DNA of 8,821 nucleotides from Ruminococcaceae bacterium UBA2857 (GTDB lineage Bacteria; Bacillota; Clostridia; Oscillospirales; Acutalibacteraceae): NCBI GenBank assembly GCA_002350705.1, contig DEFH01000057.1, positions 1,932-10,752 of the forward strand. Reading direction: 5' to 3'. Shown here piece by piece: positions 1 to 5,761 of the stretch (the first letter of the stretch is position 1; each line of letters starts with the position of its first letter). Below the pieces are notes generated by a model. It saw only the letters and a list, made by a program, of their open reading frames with translations. It searched no databases and was not told where the DNA came from. The position numbers and the translations under genes are program-made.

Positions 1-1535
1 TCACATTTAATATCTACTTGTATAGCTGTAATACCTTTTTCTGTTCCACCTACTTTAAAGTCCATATCTCCAAAGAAATCTTCCAGTCCCTGTATATCAA
101 CCATGGTCATCCAACGATCACCCTCTGTAATCAGTCCGCAGGAAATACCGGCAACCGGTGCCTTAATTGGTACACCTGCATCCATCAGGGACAGAGTAGA
201 ACCACAAATAGATCCCTGTGAAGTGGAACCATTAGAAGAAAGAATTTCAGATACCAGTCTGATTGTATAAGGAAATTCTTCAACAGACGGAATAACAGGT
301 ACCAATGCTCGTTCTGCCAATGCACCGTGACCAATTTCACGTCTGCCAGGGCCTCTTGAAGGTTTTGTTTCGCCTACTGAATAGGATGGGAAATTATAAT
401 GATGAATATATCTTTTAGAAGTTTGATCATCAATCCCATCTAAAACCTGCTGATCACTTACAGCTCCAAGAGTAGTAATTGTTAAAACCTGTGTTTGCCC
501 CCTCGTGAAGAGACCTGAGCCATGAACTCGAGGCAATACACCAACTTCTGAAGCAAGAGGGCGCATCTCATCCATTTTTCTACCATCAACACGCTTCTGC
601 TCATCCAATAACCAACGACGTACAATATATTTTTGGGTTTTATAAAGACAGTCATCTATTTTTTCAGCCTGATCAGGATATATCTCATCAAACTTTTCAT
701 GCACTGCATCATAAATAGGTTTCAGTCTTTCATCACGTACTTTTTTATCATCTGTGTCAAGTGCGGTTCTTATATCATCAATTGCAAACGCCTTGATAGC
801 TTCTAACATTTCTGGTTCAGGTTCATTGCTAGGATATTCAAATTTCACTCTGCCTATCTCTGCCTGTATTGATTTAATAAACTCAATTATACTCTGATTT
901 GCTTCGTGACCTGCCATAATACCGTTATACATAACATCATCTGGAATAATATCGGCACCTGCTTCAATCATAGCAATACGGCTATCAGTAGAAGCAACTG
1001 TTACAGCCATTCTGGAAACTTCCCTCTGCTCTTTTGTAGGATTAATAACAAACTCATCATTTACAAGGCCTACTGATACAGCAGAAATTGGTCCATTCCA
1101 TGGAATATCCGATATACTTAGTGCAATAGACGTACCTACCATTGATGCAATTTCAGGCATACAGTCAGGATCATATGCCATAACTGTGCAGACGATTGAA
1201 ACATCGTTTCTCATGTCTTTCGGGAAAAGTGGGCGAATCGGACGATCAATTACTCTGGATACAAGAATTGCTTTTTCGGAAGGTCTTCCCTCTCTTTTAC
1301 CGAAACCACCTGGAATTTTACCCATTGCATACTGCTTTTCTTCATAGTCTACCGATAAAGGAAAAAAATCCACACCCTCTCTTGGCCTGGGAGCAGCTGT
1401 AACCGCAACATGTACTACTGTTTCACCATATCTCACCAAACATGCACCATTAGCAAGCTGAGTCATTTTTCCGGTTTCTACAACAAGCGGACGACCAGCA
1501 AATTCCGTTTCAAAGGTTCTGAAATTTTCAAACAT
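1..1535 (-). CDS. pnp: Polyribonucleotide nucleotidyltransferase (PNPase), 3' end beyond window
   Basis: PNPase degrades RNA from the 3' end by phosphorolysis and is a trimeric part of the bacterial RNA decay machinery. I translated the frame by eye: it is open for 511 codons from the ATG at 1535 to the window edge. It covers the first RNase PH-like domain, the helical linker and most of the second RNase PH-like domain. Recognisable blocks include VDYEEKQYAMGKIPGGFGKREGRP near the N-terminus, RGPGRREIGHGALAERAL, and LEDFFGDMDFKVGG near the edge. In that last block Asp486, Asp492 and Lys494 match the metal-binding Asp486/Asp492/Lys494 of the E. coli enzyme, so the active site looks intact. The KH and S1 RNA-binding domains (about 190 residues) must lie outside the window. 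The start is supported by a strong GGAGG at 1544-1548. The gene lies downstream of rpsO, the usual bacterial order. Confidence 0.97.
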   Translation of the reverse strand, partial: MFENFRTFETEFAGRPLVVETGKMTQLANGACLVRYGETVVHVAVTAAPRPREGVDFFPLSVDYEEKQYAMGKIPGGFGKREGRPSEKAILVSRVIDRPIRPLFPKDMRNDVSIVCTVMAYDPDCMPEIASMVGTSIALSISDIPWNGPISAVSVGLVNDEFVINPTKEQREVSRMAVTVASTDSRIAMIEAGADIIPDDVMYNGIMAGHEANQSIIEFIKSIQAEIGRVKFEYPSNEPEPEMLEAIKAFAIDDIRTALDTDDKKVRDERLKPIYDAVHEKFDEIYPDQAEKIDDCLYKTQKYIVRRWLLDEQKRVDGRKMDEMRPLASEVGVLPRVHGSGLFTRGQTQVLTITTLGAVSDQQVLDGIDDQTSKRYIHHYNFPSYSVGETKPSRGPGRREIGHGALAERALVPVIPSVEEFPYTIRLVSEILSSNGSTSQGSICGSTLSLMDAGVPIKAPVAGISCGLITEGDRWMTMVDIQGLEDFFGDMDFKVGGTEKGITAIQVDIKC

Positions 1536-1570
1536 TTTTTATCCTCCAAATATCATATTTTTAAGAGGTT

Positions 1571-1642
1571 GTTTTCGGTTTAGCAATAAAACCAAAAAAC
1601 ATAAATTTATGTTTTCTCGTTTCACTGCTAAAATCCGAAACC
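1571..1642 (-). promoter_or_regulatory. Long near-perfect stem-loop in the pnp leader
   Basis: In the minus-strand transcript, bases 1632-1619 pair with 1579-1592 without a gap (14 pairs, two of them G-U). After one G-G mismatch, bases 1617-1616 pair with 1594-1595. The core then closes as a 20-base palindrome at 1596-1615. Below a 2-base bulge (1633-1634) a lower helix pairs 1640-1635 with 1573-1578. The result is roughly 30 base pairs of duplex ending about 35 bases before the pnp start codon. In E. coli the pnp leader also holds a long hairpin that RNase III cuts and through which PNPase represses itself. That this hairpin does the same is inference from position and shape. No U-run follows, so it is not a terminator. 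Confidence 0.7.
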
Positions 1643-1664
1643 ACTACTCTTGGCATTGAAACAA

Positions 1665-1691
1665 GGCAGTCTGTAAATTTTACAGACTGCC
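1665..1691 (-). terminator. Perfect 13-bp hairpin after rpsO; leaky terminator or processing stem
   Basis: The arms at 1665-1677 and 1679-1691 are perfect inverted repeats (core GGCAGTCTGTAAA) starting 12 bases past the rpsO stop. On the minus-strand transcript the following bases are TTGTTTC, an interrupted and weak U-tract. The stem is strong enough to act as a partial terminator that lets some transcription continue into pnp, or as a 3' stabilising and processing stem for rpsO mRNA. I see no convincing -35/-10 pair between this hairpin and pnp, which favours readthrough. Confidence 0.6.
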
Positions 1692-1703
1692 CCGAAACAA
1701 TTT

Positions 1704-1967
1704 TTACTTACGGATACCGAGTCTTGCAATGATAGAACGATAACGTTCAATATCAACTTTTGTCAAGTAGCTGAGAAGACTTTTTCTCTGACCAATCATT
1801 TTAAAAAGACCACGTCTTGAGTGATGATCTTTCTTATGAGTTTTAAGATGCTCGGTAAGGTCGTTGATTCTCTTAGTGAGAATTGCGATCTGCACTTCTG
1901 GAGAACCTGTGTCGCCCTTATGAGTTGCATACTCTTTGATGATTGCTTCTTTTTCTGACTTTAACAT
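1704..1967 (-). CDS. rpsO: 30S ribosomal protein S15
   Basis: This 87-residue protein has the normal S15 length and is recognisable throughout. The family signature HKKDHHSRRGL lies at about residues 44-54, followed by GQRKSLLSYL and a C-terminal RYRSIIARLGIRK. S15 binds the three-way junction of 16S rRNA helices 20-22 and is a primary binder in assembly of the 30S platform. The ATG at 1967 sits seven bases from an AAAGGTGG ribosome binding site at 1975-1982. The gene precedes pnp, as in most bacteria, and has its own near-consensus promoter at 2080-2108 and a structured leader, which suggests control at both transcription and translation. Confidence 0.98.
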   Translation of the reverse strand: MLKSEKEAIIKEYATHKGDTGSPEVQIAILTKRINDLTEHLKTHKKDHHSRRGLFKMIGQRKSLLSYLTKVDIERYRSIIARLGIRK

Positions 1968-2073
1968 TTTTTATCCACCTTTGTATAAAAATAGTAATGA
2001 TGCACTAATCTCAGTAAATGGCTGTGGATTCCCCTATAGGCTTTACCCAAAAACCGGGAACAGGCATCAATCA
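1968..2073 (-). promoter_or_regulatory. Folded rpsO leader, candidate S15 autoregulatory site
   Basis: The roughly 105-base 5' leader can fold. An outer helix pairs TGATGC (2064-2069) with GCATCA (1998-2003). Inside it a long hairpin spans 2022-2063: CTG/CAG, then TTCCC (2056-2060) with GGGAA (2029-2033), then GGTTTT (2050-2055) with AAAGCC (2039-2044) around a five-base loop. A third, weak hairpin may form between 2004 and 2021, giving a junction. S15 is known to repress its own mRNA in several bacteria through differently shaped leaders that mimic its rRNA junction. Assigning this leader to that class is inference from position and pairing. The ribosome binding site at 1975-1982 lies just downstream of the outer helix. 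Confidence 0.5.
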
Positions 2074-2079
2074 TTTGCT

Positions 2080-2108
2080 ATTATATCATATTTATTTTTG
2101 GTTGTAAA
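2080..2108 (-). promoter_or_regulatory. Sigma-A promoter of rpsO
   Basis: On the minus strand, the -35 TTTACA (2103-2108) and -10 TATAAT (2080-2085) are separated by exactly 17 bases. A TGA directly before the -10 supplies an extended -10 element. Transcription should begin near 2071-2073. The promoter lies between the end of the ABC permease gene and rpsO, so rpsO-pnp forms its own transcription unit. No terminator hairpin is visible between the permease stop at 2135 and this promoter, so some readthrough from upstream is possible. Confidence 0.88.
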
Positions 2109-2134
2109 GAGATTTTGAAAATTTATTTTTTAAC

Positions 2135-3751
2135 TTATTCAACATTATTTAACAAATTTTTGCAAGTAAAGAATATTAGGAAACAAATCAAAATATTCCA
2201 TAGAAATATCGGAATTCCCATTACGGTTGCTGCTATCACTGTAATACCAAACAAAATATGTCGAAAATATACAAGGCTTAACACCCCGAAAAAAATTCCC
2301 GGTATCATTAATAAAAATATTAATGACATATAAAATGTAATAAAAATACCTCTGTTGCCGTTCATTCCGACGATTCTTTGAGCAAGAACATTTGCGGCAA
2401 TATAAACACATCCAAAGCTACCATATACTAAAATACTTGTAATAATATCTGTTATCCATCCTCCTAACACACAGCTTAAAGTGATGTAAGCAACTGCTCC
2501 ATCTATGAATGGCTTAATAATACTAGTCGCTGATGCCATAATCAGTTTTTTTACAGGATCATCAGGTATTAAAAATATATATGGTTTTGAAAGTTCTTTT
2601 ACCCAATCTCCTGATGCACTGAAAAAGAATTGTACATATGAACATATAATTGTCACACCAGCAAATATAATTGTTTTCTTAAATGGTCCAACAATAATCT
2701 GATTCATCACCAATCCTGTAATTAATGCTATTACCATTAATACTATTGTATTAATATTCAAAAATCGAAATCGTGAGCGTCTTGTTCCCTCTTTCAAATG
2801 CTTATAAAAAATAGCCTGTGCTCCGTGTCCCTTTCCGATACCATGGCGAGAAATTTTGATTTTCCTTGAACCAAGCATAACAGATTCACTCATATTCCCT
2901 GTTCTGATAGCATCACGGAATTCATAATAGCTTTCCGCTTTTTGAAGGATATCTTCATAGTAATCTAATTTTGTATAAATAAATACACCAATGCATATTA
3001 ACATACTTATTAATAATAATAGACCATATATCACAATACTTTCAATATTTCTATCGATGATACCAAATATCAATCCATGCAGCCAACCAATAACAGGGGT
3101 ATATTGCAACAATTGATTTGACACAGCAGATAATAAGTTTTCAATTGTCATACCCTTTTGAAACATATATATTCCCACTACAGTCAAAGAATATATTGGA
3201 ATGGCATAGATAAAATATTTCAGTACAGAAGCACGTCTCGGATGCCCGCTTGACAAACAAAATATCATCAGTGTTATCATCTGTACCAACACAAGCATGA
3301 TTAATATTCCTGCAATCAGCAAAAGTGAATTAGAAACAGACAAACGAAACACTCTTATTACCATTCCTCCGTATGCCGAAAAGCATACTACCAAAAACAG
3401 CATGGAGGCAAGCTGTCTACCTACTCCATATACTAATATTTTTTTTGATGACAATGGTGCCACAAAAATATTATTGACATCGCTCATCGAAAAAAAGCTT
3501 GTTCCGGTACTTAATCCTTTCAACATAATAGGAATACTGATAAAATGCAACAATGCTAAATATCCTCCAAACAAAGCTCTTGTATCTTGTGCAAATTCAT
3601 ATTTAACATCATTCATAAAGAACCCTTCTATTACTGCATAAATCAAGCTTAATGCTATCAGACCATATAATATCAGTCTTAACGGATGACGAAATGTATC
3701 AACTACTGCATTTTTAACTGTTTTCCTAATAATATAAAAAATTGATTTCAT
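2135..3751 (-). CDS. ABC transporter permease, 'putative ABC exporter' family
   Basis: This 538-residue integral membrane protein forms the channel part of a transporter with the ATPase encoded just upstream. About 12 hydrophobic stretches can be seen in two halves. The first six lie at about residues 24-43, 62-80, 113-134, 142-167, 178-196 and 238-258. A charged loop of about 70 residues (262-330) follows, then six more between about 331 and 530. The duplicated layout and length fit the Firmicutes putative ABC exporter family (ABC-2-like permeases), recognised from general resemblance and context. The substrate is unknown. No good ribosome binding site precedes the ATG, only weak purine runs inside the ATPase end, so translation probably depends on coupling to the ATPase gene, whose stop is one base away. 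Confidence 0.8.
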   Translation of the reverse strand: MKSIFYIIRKTVKNAVVDTFRHPLRLILYGLIALSLIYAVIEGFFMNDVKYEFAQDTRALFGGYLALLHFISIPIMLKGLSTGTSFFSMSDVNNIFVAPLSSKKILVYGVGRQLASMLFLVVCFSAYGGMVIRVFRLSVSNSLLLIAGILIMLVLVQMITLMIFCLSSGHPRRASVLKYFIYAIPIYSLTVVGIYMFQKGMTIENLLSAVSNQLLQYTPVIGWLHGLIFGIIDRNIESIVIYGLLLLISMLICIGVFIYTKLDYYEDILQKAESYYEFRDAIRTGNMSESVMLGSRKIKISRHGIGKGHGAQAIFYKHLKEGTRRSRFRFLNINTIVLMVIALITGLVMNQIIVGPFKKTIIFAGVTIICSYVQFFFSASGDWVKELSKPYIFLIPDDPVKKLIMASATSIIKPFIDGAVAYITLSCVLGGWITDIITSILVYGSFGCVYIAANVLAQRIVGMNGNRGIFITFYMSLIFLLMIPGIFFGVLSLVYFRHILFGITVIAATVMGIPIFLWNILICFLIFFTCKNLLNNVE

Positions 3752-3752
3752 T

Positions 3753-4472
3753 TTATTCTTTCACTTTCTGTTTATTATTTCTTTCTGTTATATTAAAAAA
3801 CAGTTCTTCCAGATTTTCACCACTTTCCTCTACCATCTGTCTTTCACGTTCCGCTTCTATTCTTCCATCCATCATGATAAATACTCTGTCCCAAAATTCA
3901 TTTACGCTGTCAAGCATATGGGTACTGATAATAATAGATATTCCTTGTGCTTTCAATTCCAAAAGCATCGACTTCAGTTCTTTGATAGCATGGGGATCAA
4001 GACCAACAAACGGTTCATCAAACAACAATGCTTTTGGAGATATTAAAAGTGCACAACAAATACTGATTTTTTGCTGCATCCCTTTTGACAACTCTTTACC
4101 AAGTTTATTTTTTCTGCTGTCTAGTTCCATACGGTGAATTAAGTCATTCGCCCTTTCTTCCCAATTTTCAAGATGATAAGCTCGTGCAATAAATTCCATA
4201 TGTTCCCAAATTGTCAGCAGTTCAAACGGAGCAGGAATTTCAGGAATATAACCTAATATTTTCTTAGCTTCTATACTCTTATTATTATAGCCGCATATTT
4301 CAATTTCTCCCTCAAATCTCAGTAATCCTGCGATACATTTAATTGCTGTGGATTTTCCTGCACCGTTAGGTCCTGCTAATACAGCAATTTCTCCATCGTT
4401 TACTGTGAATGACAAATTGTCATTTGCTTTAAAACGATTATATTTTTTAGTTAAATGCGATATATTAATCAT
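3753..4472 (-). CDS. ABC transporter ATP-binding protein (YhaQ/EcsA-like exporter ATPase)
   Basis: This 239-residue protein is a complete nucleotide-binding domain. Walker A is GPNGAGKST (34-42), the ABC signature is LSKGM (128-132, for the usual LSGGQ), Walker B is ALLFDEP (148-154), the D-loop is GLD (157-159) and the switch histidine is His185 in STHML. The Q-loop position reads GYIPE, with Glu78 where many families have Gln. Both changes are common among ABC-2-type exporter ATPases of Firmicutes, so activity is expected. ATP hydrolysis would drive export through the permease at 2135-3751. The ATG at 4472 has an AGGAG at 4483-4487. A promoter lies at 4500-4528. The substrate cannot be told from the sequence. 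Confidence 0.92.
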   Translation of the reverse strand: MINISHLTKKYNRFKANDNLSFTVNDGEIAVLAGPNGAGKSTAIKCIAGLLRFEGEIEICGYNNKSIEAKKILGYIPEIPAPFELLTIWEHMEFIARAYHLENWEERANDLIHRMELDSRKNKLGKELSKGMQQKISICCALLISPKALLFDEPFVGLDPHAIKELKSMLLELKAQGISIIISTHMLDSVNEFWDRVFIMMDGRIEAERERQMVEESGENLEELFFNITERNNKQKVKE

Positions 4473-4499
4473 TAATTTTACTCTCCTGTTTTTTATTTT

Positions 4500-4528
4500 A
4501 GTATAACATTAATTTTATTATTTGTACA
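4500..4528 (-). promoter_or_regulatory. Probable promoter of the ABC transporter operon
   Basis: On the minus strand, the -10 TATACT (4500-4505) is preceded by TGT, giving an extended -10, and sits 17 bases from a -35-like TGTACA (4523-4528), which matches four of six consensus positions. The start point would be near 4493, leaving a leader of only about 20 bases before the ATPase start codon. Confidence 0.6.
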
Positions 4529-4540
4529 TCATTTTTGATG
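4527..4540. promoter_or_regulatory. Short inverted repeat at the -35 of the ABC promoter, possible operator
   Basis: The sequence CATCA-TTTT-TGATG is a perfect 5-bp inverted repeat with a 4-base spacer. It overlaps the last two bases of the -35 element and extends upstream. A repressor or activator bound here could control the transporter. No regulator gene is next to it, and a 5-bp repeat in AT-rich DNA may be chance. Confidence 0.25.
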
Positions 4541-4564
4541 AAAATTTTATAAATCAGATAAAAC

Positions 4565-4605
4565 AACGAATCCCCCTGGTTCTGACCTAAACTTGCCTCA
4601 CAAAT
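4565..4605 (+). repeat. Left terminal inverted repeat
   Basis: Compared without gaps to the reverse complement of 4988-5028, positions 1-14, 22-27, 29-33, 35-39 and 41 are identical. Positions 14-22 (GGTTCTGAC) are the exact reverse complement of the matching block in the other repeat, so this inner block stands in direct orientation at both ends. Confidence 0.78.
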
Positions 4606-4644
4606 AAGAAGGGTGTATGATGAAAAAACATAAGGAGTCAAAAG

Positions 4645-4978
4645 ATGGATAATGGTGTATCTCAATATCCCGGAAATTAATAATCAAATGTATCTGTAAA
4701 TAATGATGCTTTGGAAAAGATTGTATGGTATGAAAATAGAAAGATTTCATTATGTAATGAAAGTGGTTGTAAAGTTGAACAAATACAGAATCATTTTTTG
4801 ATAAAAACGAATGGAAAGTTTTATATAAAGCCGCCAACAAAAATAAATATATTTCAACTGGTGTACCAATTTTGAAAGAGTTGGTTATTGTCTTATGAAA
4901 TTAGACGATTTTGCTAATCGCCCATCCCATAGAAATCCCGGAGTTAAAGTTATTTTGAAAATTCTTATCAAGTTTTAA
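4645..4978 (+). pseudogene. Remnant of a Tn5-like (IS4-family) transposase, C-terminal part, three frames
   Basis: An AAGGAG (4632-4637) precedes an ATG at 4645, but two TAA codons follow at 4678-4683. Beyond them the same frame reads WYENRKIS and SGCKVEQIQ, which resemble the Y-x2-R box and the SGCxVE stretch after it in IS4-family transposases. A second frame then gives DKNEWKVLY and PILKELVIV. A third gives MKLDDFANRPS and NPGVKVILKIL, ending at a TAA at 4976. Joined, these match the order and spacing of the Tn5 transposase C-terminal domain (W-x2-LY, P-x-L-R-E-x-V, L-G-G-F, R-K-x-D, P-G-V-K-x-L-W). The catalytic aspartates are missing, the position expected for the catalytic Glu is not Glu, and about 50 residues between SGCKVE and the W-LY block are deleted. 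The gene is dead. The family call is by memory of the motif, not a search. Confidence 0.65.
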
Positions 4979-4987
4979 TTATTTAAC

Positions 4988-5028
4988 ACTTGTGGGGCAA
5001 TTTTAGGGTTCTGACAGGGGGATTCGTT
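4988..5028 (-). repeat. Right terminal inverted repeat
   Basis: This is the partner of 4565-4605. Its outer 14 bp (5015-5028) are a perfect inverted match. The GGTTCTGAC block at 5007-5015 has the same orientation as at 4578-4586 instead of being inverted. The last base of the repeat is also the last base of the stop codon of the zinc-ribbon gene. Confidence 0.78.
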
Positions 5029-5738
5029 CAAATATGCATATGTTTTCGAACAGAGGACACCTTAGAAAGACGAGATATAATGATAAGCAGTACTGCTACA
5101 CTCATACACGAAATCAATGCAGGAAGTGACCAAATAAAATCAATATTTTTATTTATAAATTTTAATATCACATATTCTATCATTACACACAAAAATCCTA
5201 TCAGAAAAATACCTAATGAAATCAGATACAATATATTTTTCTTTGGCAAATGTGACAGAAAATCTAACAAAATAAACGACAGAAAGAGATATGCCAATAT
5301 AGGCAAAGCTATTTCCATAAACCAATCTCTATCTGGTACAGTAAGCATATTCATAACCGGTAAATAAATAACAATAGCTATAAAATCAATCAATATGCTT
5401 GTAACAAGTTTGTTGTGACGTATCAAAATAGGCGGAATTGAACAACACCATACAAATATCACTGATGGTATGACATACCTTGACCATGTTAGTGTATCAT
5501 AAATAATATAATCGCATAATGGACATAAAATCAATGCTGTTAAAAGCACCGCTGACACTAATGTGGCGGAAAGGAAACGAATTTTGTGTACAATCATAGA
5601 AACATTTTCTATTGGATATGTAGGCAATAGAACAGTATTGTCCTTCATATCATTGGGATTTATAACAGGAGTTGAACATAACGGACAATGTTTCAGAGAT
5701 TGATCAAGTTCGACTCCACAGTTAACACAATATGACAT
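5028..5738 (-). CDS. Zinc-ribbon membrane protein, DUF6320-like
   Basis: This 236-residue protein begins with a zinc ribbon: Cys4, Cys7, Cys18 and Cys21 form two CxxC pairs (CVNC and CPLC). A linker of about 30 residues follows, then six hydrophobic segments at about 55-79, 87-106, 111-129, 140-161, 168-192 and 201-222. No catalytic motif is visible. The layout and the gene next to it fit the DUF6320 family, often encoded beside COG4908-type acyltransferases in Clostridia; this is recalled, not searched. The ATG at 5738 has an AAAGGAGT at 5747-5754 and lies 23 bp from the acyltransferase stop, so it is last in that operon. The TGA stop ends on the first base of the right inverted repeat of the insertion element, so the natural C-terminus may have been altered. 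Its role is unknown; a membrane partner or sensor for the acyltransferase is a guess. Confidence 0.7.
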   Translation of the reverse strand: MSYCVNCGVELDQSLKHCPLCSTPVINPNDMKDNTVLLPTYPIENVSMIVHKIRFLSATLVSAVLLTALILCPLCDYIIYDTLTWSRYVIPSVIFVWCCSIPPILIRHNKLVTSILIDFIAIVIYLPVMNMLTVPDRDWFMEIALPILAYLFLSFILLDFLSHLPKKNILYLISLGIFLIGFLCVMIEYVILKFINKNIDFIWSLPALISCMSVAVLLIIISRLSKVSSVRKHMHI

Positions 5739-5761
5739 TTTTTCAGACTCCTTTTTATATT

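Larger units (their letters stand above)
4565..5028. mobile_element. Degenerate, internally deleted insertion element (Tn5/IS50-like, IS4 family)
   Basis: This 464-bp block fills nearly all of the 555-bp gap between the ABC ATPase and the zinc-ribbon gene. It is bounded by 41-bp imperfect terminal inverted repeats (outer 14 bp AACGAATCCCCCTG identical) and contains a plus-strand transposase remnant at 4645-4978. An intact relative would be expected at about 1.5 kb, so most of the interior is gone. The element could move only if a related transposase acted in trans. No clear target-site duplication is visible: the left flank reads GATAAAAC and the right flank CAAATATG. The remaining 24 bp to the ABC promoter region (4541-4564) hold nothing I can identify. 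Confidence 0.7.

Noticed and set aside
1..1535. Short plus-strand open frames inside pnp (18-221 and 1196-1402)
   Set aside because: The minus-strand pnp frame is continuous and conserved across both, so they are shadows.
2109..2134. Terminator after the ABC permease
   Set aside because: Only a weak TTGAA/TTCAA pairing with a large loop is possible and no U-tract follows, so I do not call a terminator.
3297..4137. Plus-strand open frames of 114 and 131 residues opposite the ABC genes
   Set aside because: They are antisense shadows of well-supported transporter genes, without ribosome binding sites or known motifs.
4598..4840. 80-residue open frame on the minus strand in the intergenic gap
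   Set aside because: It lies antisense to the transposase remnant, has no ribosome binding site or recognisable domain, and has a Phe/His/Tyr-rich composition typical of antisense AT-rich DNA.
4906..4920. Small hairpin CGATT/AATCG inside the insertion relic
   Set aside because: It has five base pairs with a five-base loop and no U-run, and it lies within the transposase remnant, so chance is enough to explain it.
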